From the NCBI GenBank assembly GCA_027449005.1, contig DAIDML010000051.1, positions 1 through 12,854 on the forward strand: 12,854 nt of DNA, written 5' to 3'. Source of the stretch: Erysipelotrichaceae bacterium (GTDB lineage Bacteria; Bacillota_I; Bacilli_A; Erysipelotrichales; Erysipelotrichaceae). The notes below the pieces were generated by a model. The model was not told the origin of the DNA and made no database searches. It saw only the letters and a list, made by a program, of their open reading frames with translations. Position 1 is the first letter of the stretch, and each line of letters opens with the position of its first letter. The translations under genes and the position numbers were made by a program. Shown piece by piece: positions 11,549 to 12,854 of the stretch.

Positions 11549-12854
11549 ATGAATCGTAAAGAGGAAGTCGTTAAAATCATCTTACAAGCCAATGATTTTG
11601 TGAGTGTGGAAACAATCGCAAAGCACTGTAAGACTTCAACGAAAACCATTCGTAATGATTTACTGTTTCTTGAACCACTCATTGAGCAACATCATGTGAG
11701 ATTGGTTCGTAAACCTGGTGTTGGTGTTTTTCTTGAAGGAGATTTCTTTGATAAACAACAACTACTCAATACACTCAAACAACCTTCCCCCCACTTCACC
11801 CTAACTCCTGAACAACGTCGCCAACATTTGTTGCAATCCTTGCTTCTTAATAAATCATCACAACGCATGAAGGATTTAGAACTCGATTATTATGTGTCAC
11901 GAGCCACCATCCATGCGGACATCGCCACACTTAATGAATCGCTCAAAGCCTTTCAATGTGAGATTGTGTTTGATAAGACCCATGGGTTACAACTCATGGG
12001 GGATGAAACGCATCAACGTCAAGTGATGGCTCACTTTGGACCACTTGAACCTTTAGTTGAGTATGTTATGGATGGTAGTCAAAAAAGCAAGCAAACCTTC
12101 ATTGAACGTTTCAATGATGTGCTTAACTTGGATTTCAATGAAATTGAGATGATTGTGAATGAAGCTCAACATCAACTGGGTTACACCTTCTCAACAGAAG
12201 CTTCATTGAATTTGATTGTTCATATTGCGATTGCGATTCAGCGAGCAAAACAAGGATTTGATGTTACCTTAAGTGACGACTTATTTAGTGCATTGTCCAG
12301 TCAAAAAGAATATGACATTGCGAAAGTGATTGCTCAACGCATTGAAAGACACTTTGATGTCACCTTGTCCTCATCTGAAACCATCTACTTGTGTTTGCAT
12401 TTCCTTGGAACTAAACGCATCAAAGAACTCCAACTTAAACAGTTATCCATCTCTTCTGATACCCAAGCATTAGAAGATACCATCACACGTTTTATTCGTA
12501 AAGTGCAATCTTCCATGGGGCTTTTCTTAGAAAATGATGCAGCTTTATTCAACAGTTTACTACTTCATTTAAAACCAACCATCAATCGTTTGATGTATGG
12601 TTTATCTTTACAAAACCCATTGTATGAAGAAATCAAGTTTAATTACTCAAGCATCTACAGTGCTGTTGAACAACACTCTCATCTTTTCAATGAAGTGTAT
12701 CACATTCATATTCCACCCAATGAGATTGCTTATCTGGTGTTGCATTTTGCGGCAGCTAAGGAGCGCAATGTGACGATGATTCGAACTTTGGTGATGTGTG
12801 CGAGTGGTTTAGAGTTTGATGTGTCAATTTTCTCTAACCTAACACCGGAGCATT
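11549..12854 (+). CDS. BglG/MtlR-type PRD-containing PTS transcriptional regulator, partial
   Basis: Multi-domain regulator of sugar phosphotransferase genes, cut by the right edge (435 codons seen). Domains in order: an HTH_11 DNA-binding domain (about 1-60, ETIAKHCKTSTKTIRNDL), a second Mga-like helix-turn-helix (about 90-150, DYYVSRATIHADIATL), PRD1 (about 190-290) with His225 and His284, and PRD2 (about 305-405) with His340 and His399. The expected EIIB-like domain would start at VMCASG. All four conserved PRD histidines, phosphorylated by HPr or EII in this family, are present. AAAGGAG lies about 5 bases before the ATG. From codon 420 the sequence abruptly becomes a copy of the murE-like gene (GLEFDVSIFSNLTPEH), not an EIIB domain (which would read like GLGSS), so the last 16-17 codons are probably not native. 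The regulated sugar is unknown because its PTS genes lie outside the window. Confidence 0.88.
   Translation, partial: MNRKEEVVKIILQANDFVSVETIAKHCKTSTKTIRNDLLFLEPLIEQHHVRLVRKPGVGVFLEGDFFDKQQLLNTLKQPSPHFTLTPEQRRQHLLQSLLLNKSSQRMKDLELDYYVSRATIHADIATLNESLKAFQCEIVFDKTHGLQLMGDETHQRQVMAHFGPLEPLVEYVMDGSQKSKQTFIERFNDVLNLDFNEIEMIVNEAQHQLGYTFSTEASLNLIVHIAIAIQRAKQGFDVTLSDDLFSALSSQKEYDIAKVIAQRIERHFDVTLSSSETIYLCLHFLGTKRIKELQLKQLSISSDTQALEDTITRFIRKVQSSMGLFLENDAALFNSLLLHLKPTINRLMYGLSLQNPLYEEIKFNYSSIYSAVEQHSHLFNEVYHIHIPPNEIAYLVLHFAAAKERNVTMIRTLVMCASGLEFDVSIFSNLTPEH
12806..12854 (+). repeat. inverted 49-base copy of murE sequence at the window edge
   Basis: Identical over 49 of 49 bases to the reverse complement of 9306-9354. 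It begins at a short stretch (GGTTTAG) that could be shared by a native EIIB-type sequence, and runs to the final base. This suggests a fold-back chimeric join or a rearrangement junction. Confidence 0.97.

Noticed and set aside
9306..12854. 49-base inverted repeats as a natural DNA-inversion system
   Set aside because: There is no recombinase gene nearby, the repeat is simply coding murE sequence, and one copy ends exactly at the window edge. An artefact or one-off junction is more likely, so it is reported as such and not as an invertase system.

Overview
The window looks like chromosomal DNA of a low-GC Gram-positive bacterium (Bacillota). The signs are a tRNA-sensing T-box leader, strong AGGAGG-type ribosome binding sites, many intrinsic terminators with U-tracts, two lipoproteins, and a MarR/ring-cleaving-dioxygenase pair of the MhqR/MhqO kind. 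An Erysipelotrichia-like lineage is possible, but that is only an impression from protein style.

Layout, left to right. (1) 1-343: AT-rich non-coding DNA ending in the terminator of the met operon. (2) 344-2845, minus strand: a methionine ABC importer operon metN-metI-metQ led by a T-box whose specifier codon appears to be AUG. MetN is short and lacks the usual C-terminal regulatory domain. (3) 3000-3464, plus: a lipoprotein-anchored staphylococcal-nuclease-type enzyme. It shares a terminator hairpin with (4) 3496-4302, minus: a short-chain dehydrogenase with no ATG, GTG or TTG start ahead of its cofactor-binding motif. (5) 4386-6034, minus: a MATE exporter translationally coupled to an 84-residue protein of unknown function. 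(6) 6247-6897, plus: a HigB/HigA-type toxin-antitoxin pair. The toxin frame is broken at a run of nine A, and the missing conserved C-terminus lies in another frame up to the antitoxin. (7) 6979-8371, minus: a ring-cleaving dioxygenase overlapping a MarR repressor. A perfect 22-bp palindrome fills the promoter spacer and closely resembles the known MhqR operator. (8) 8455-10759, minus: an arginase-family enzyme overlapping a divergent MurE-type ligase. (9) 10896-11408, plus: a DJ-1/PfpI protein. (10) 11549 to the right edge, plus: a PRD-containing BglG/MtlR-type PTS regulator, cut by the edge.

The last 49 bases are an exact inverted copy of an internal piece of the murE-like gene, joined in frame to the regulator just where its EIIB-like domain should begin. 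This is most simply a chimeric read or assembly join, although a real rearrangement is not excluded.

I found no clear undescribed multi-gene system. The points most worth a second look are the inverted copy at the edge, the A-run frameshift in the toxin, the operator-in-promoter architecture of the quinone-type locus, and the arginase-MurE pairing. Several promoters share an extended -10 element (TG-N-TAAAAT or TG-N-TACAAT).
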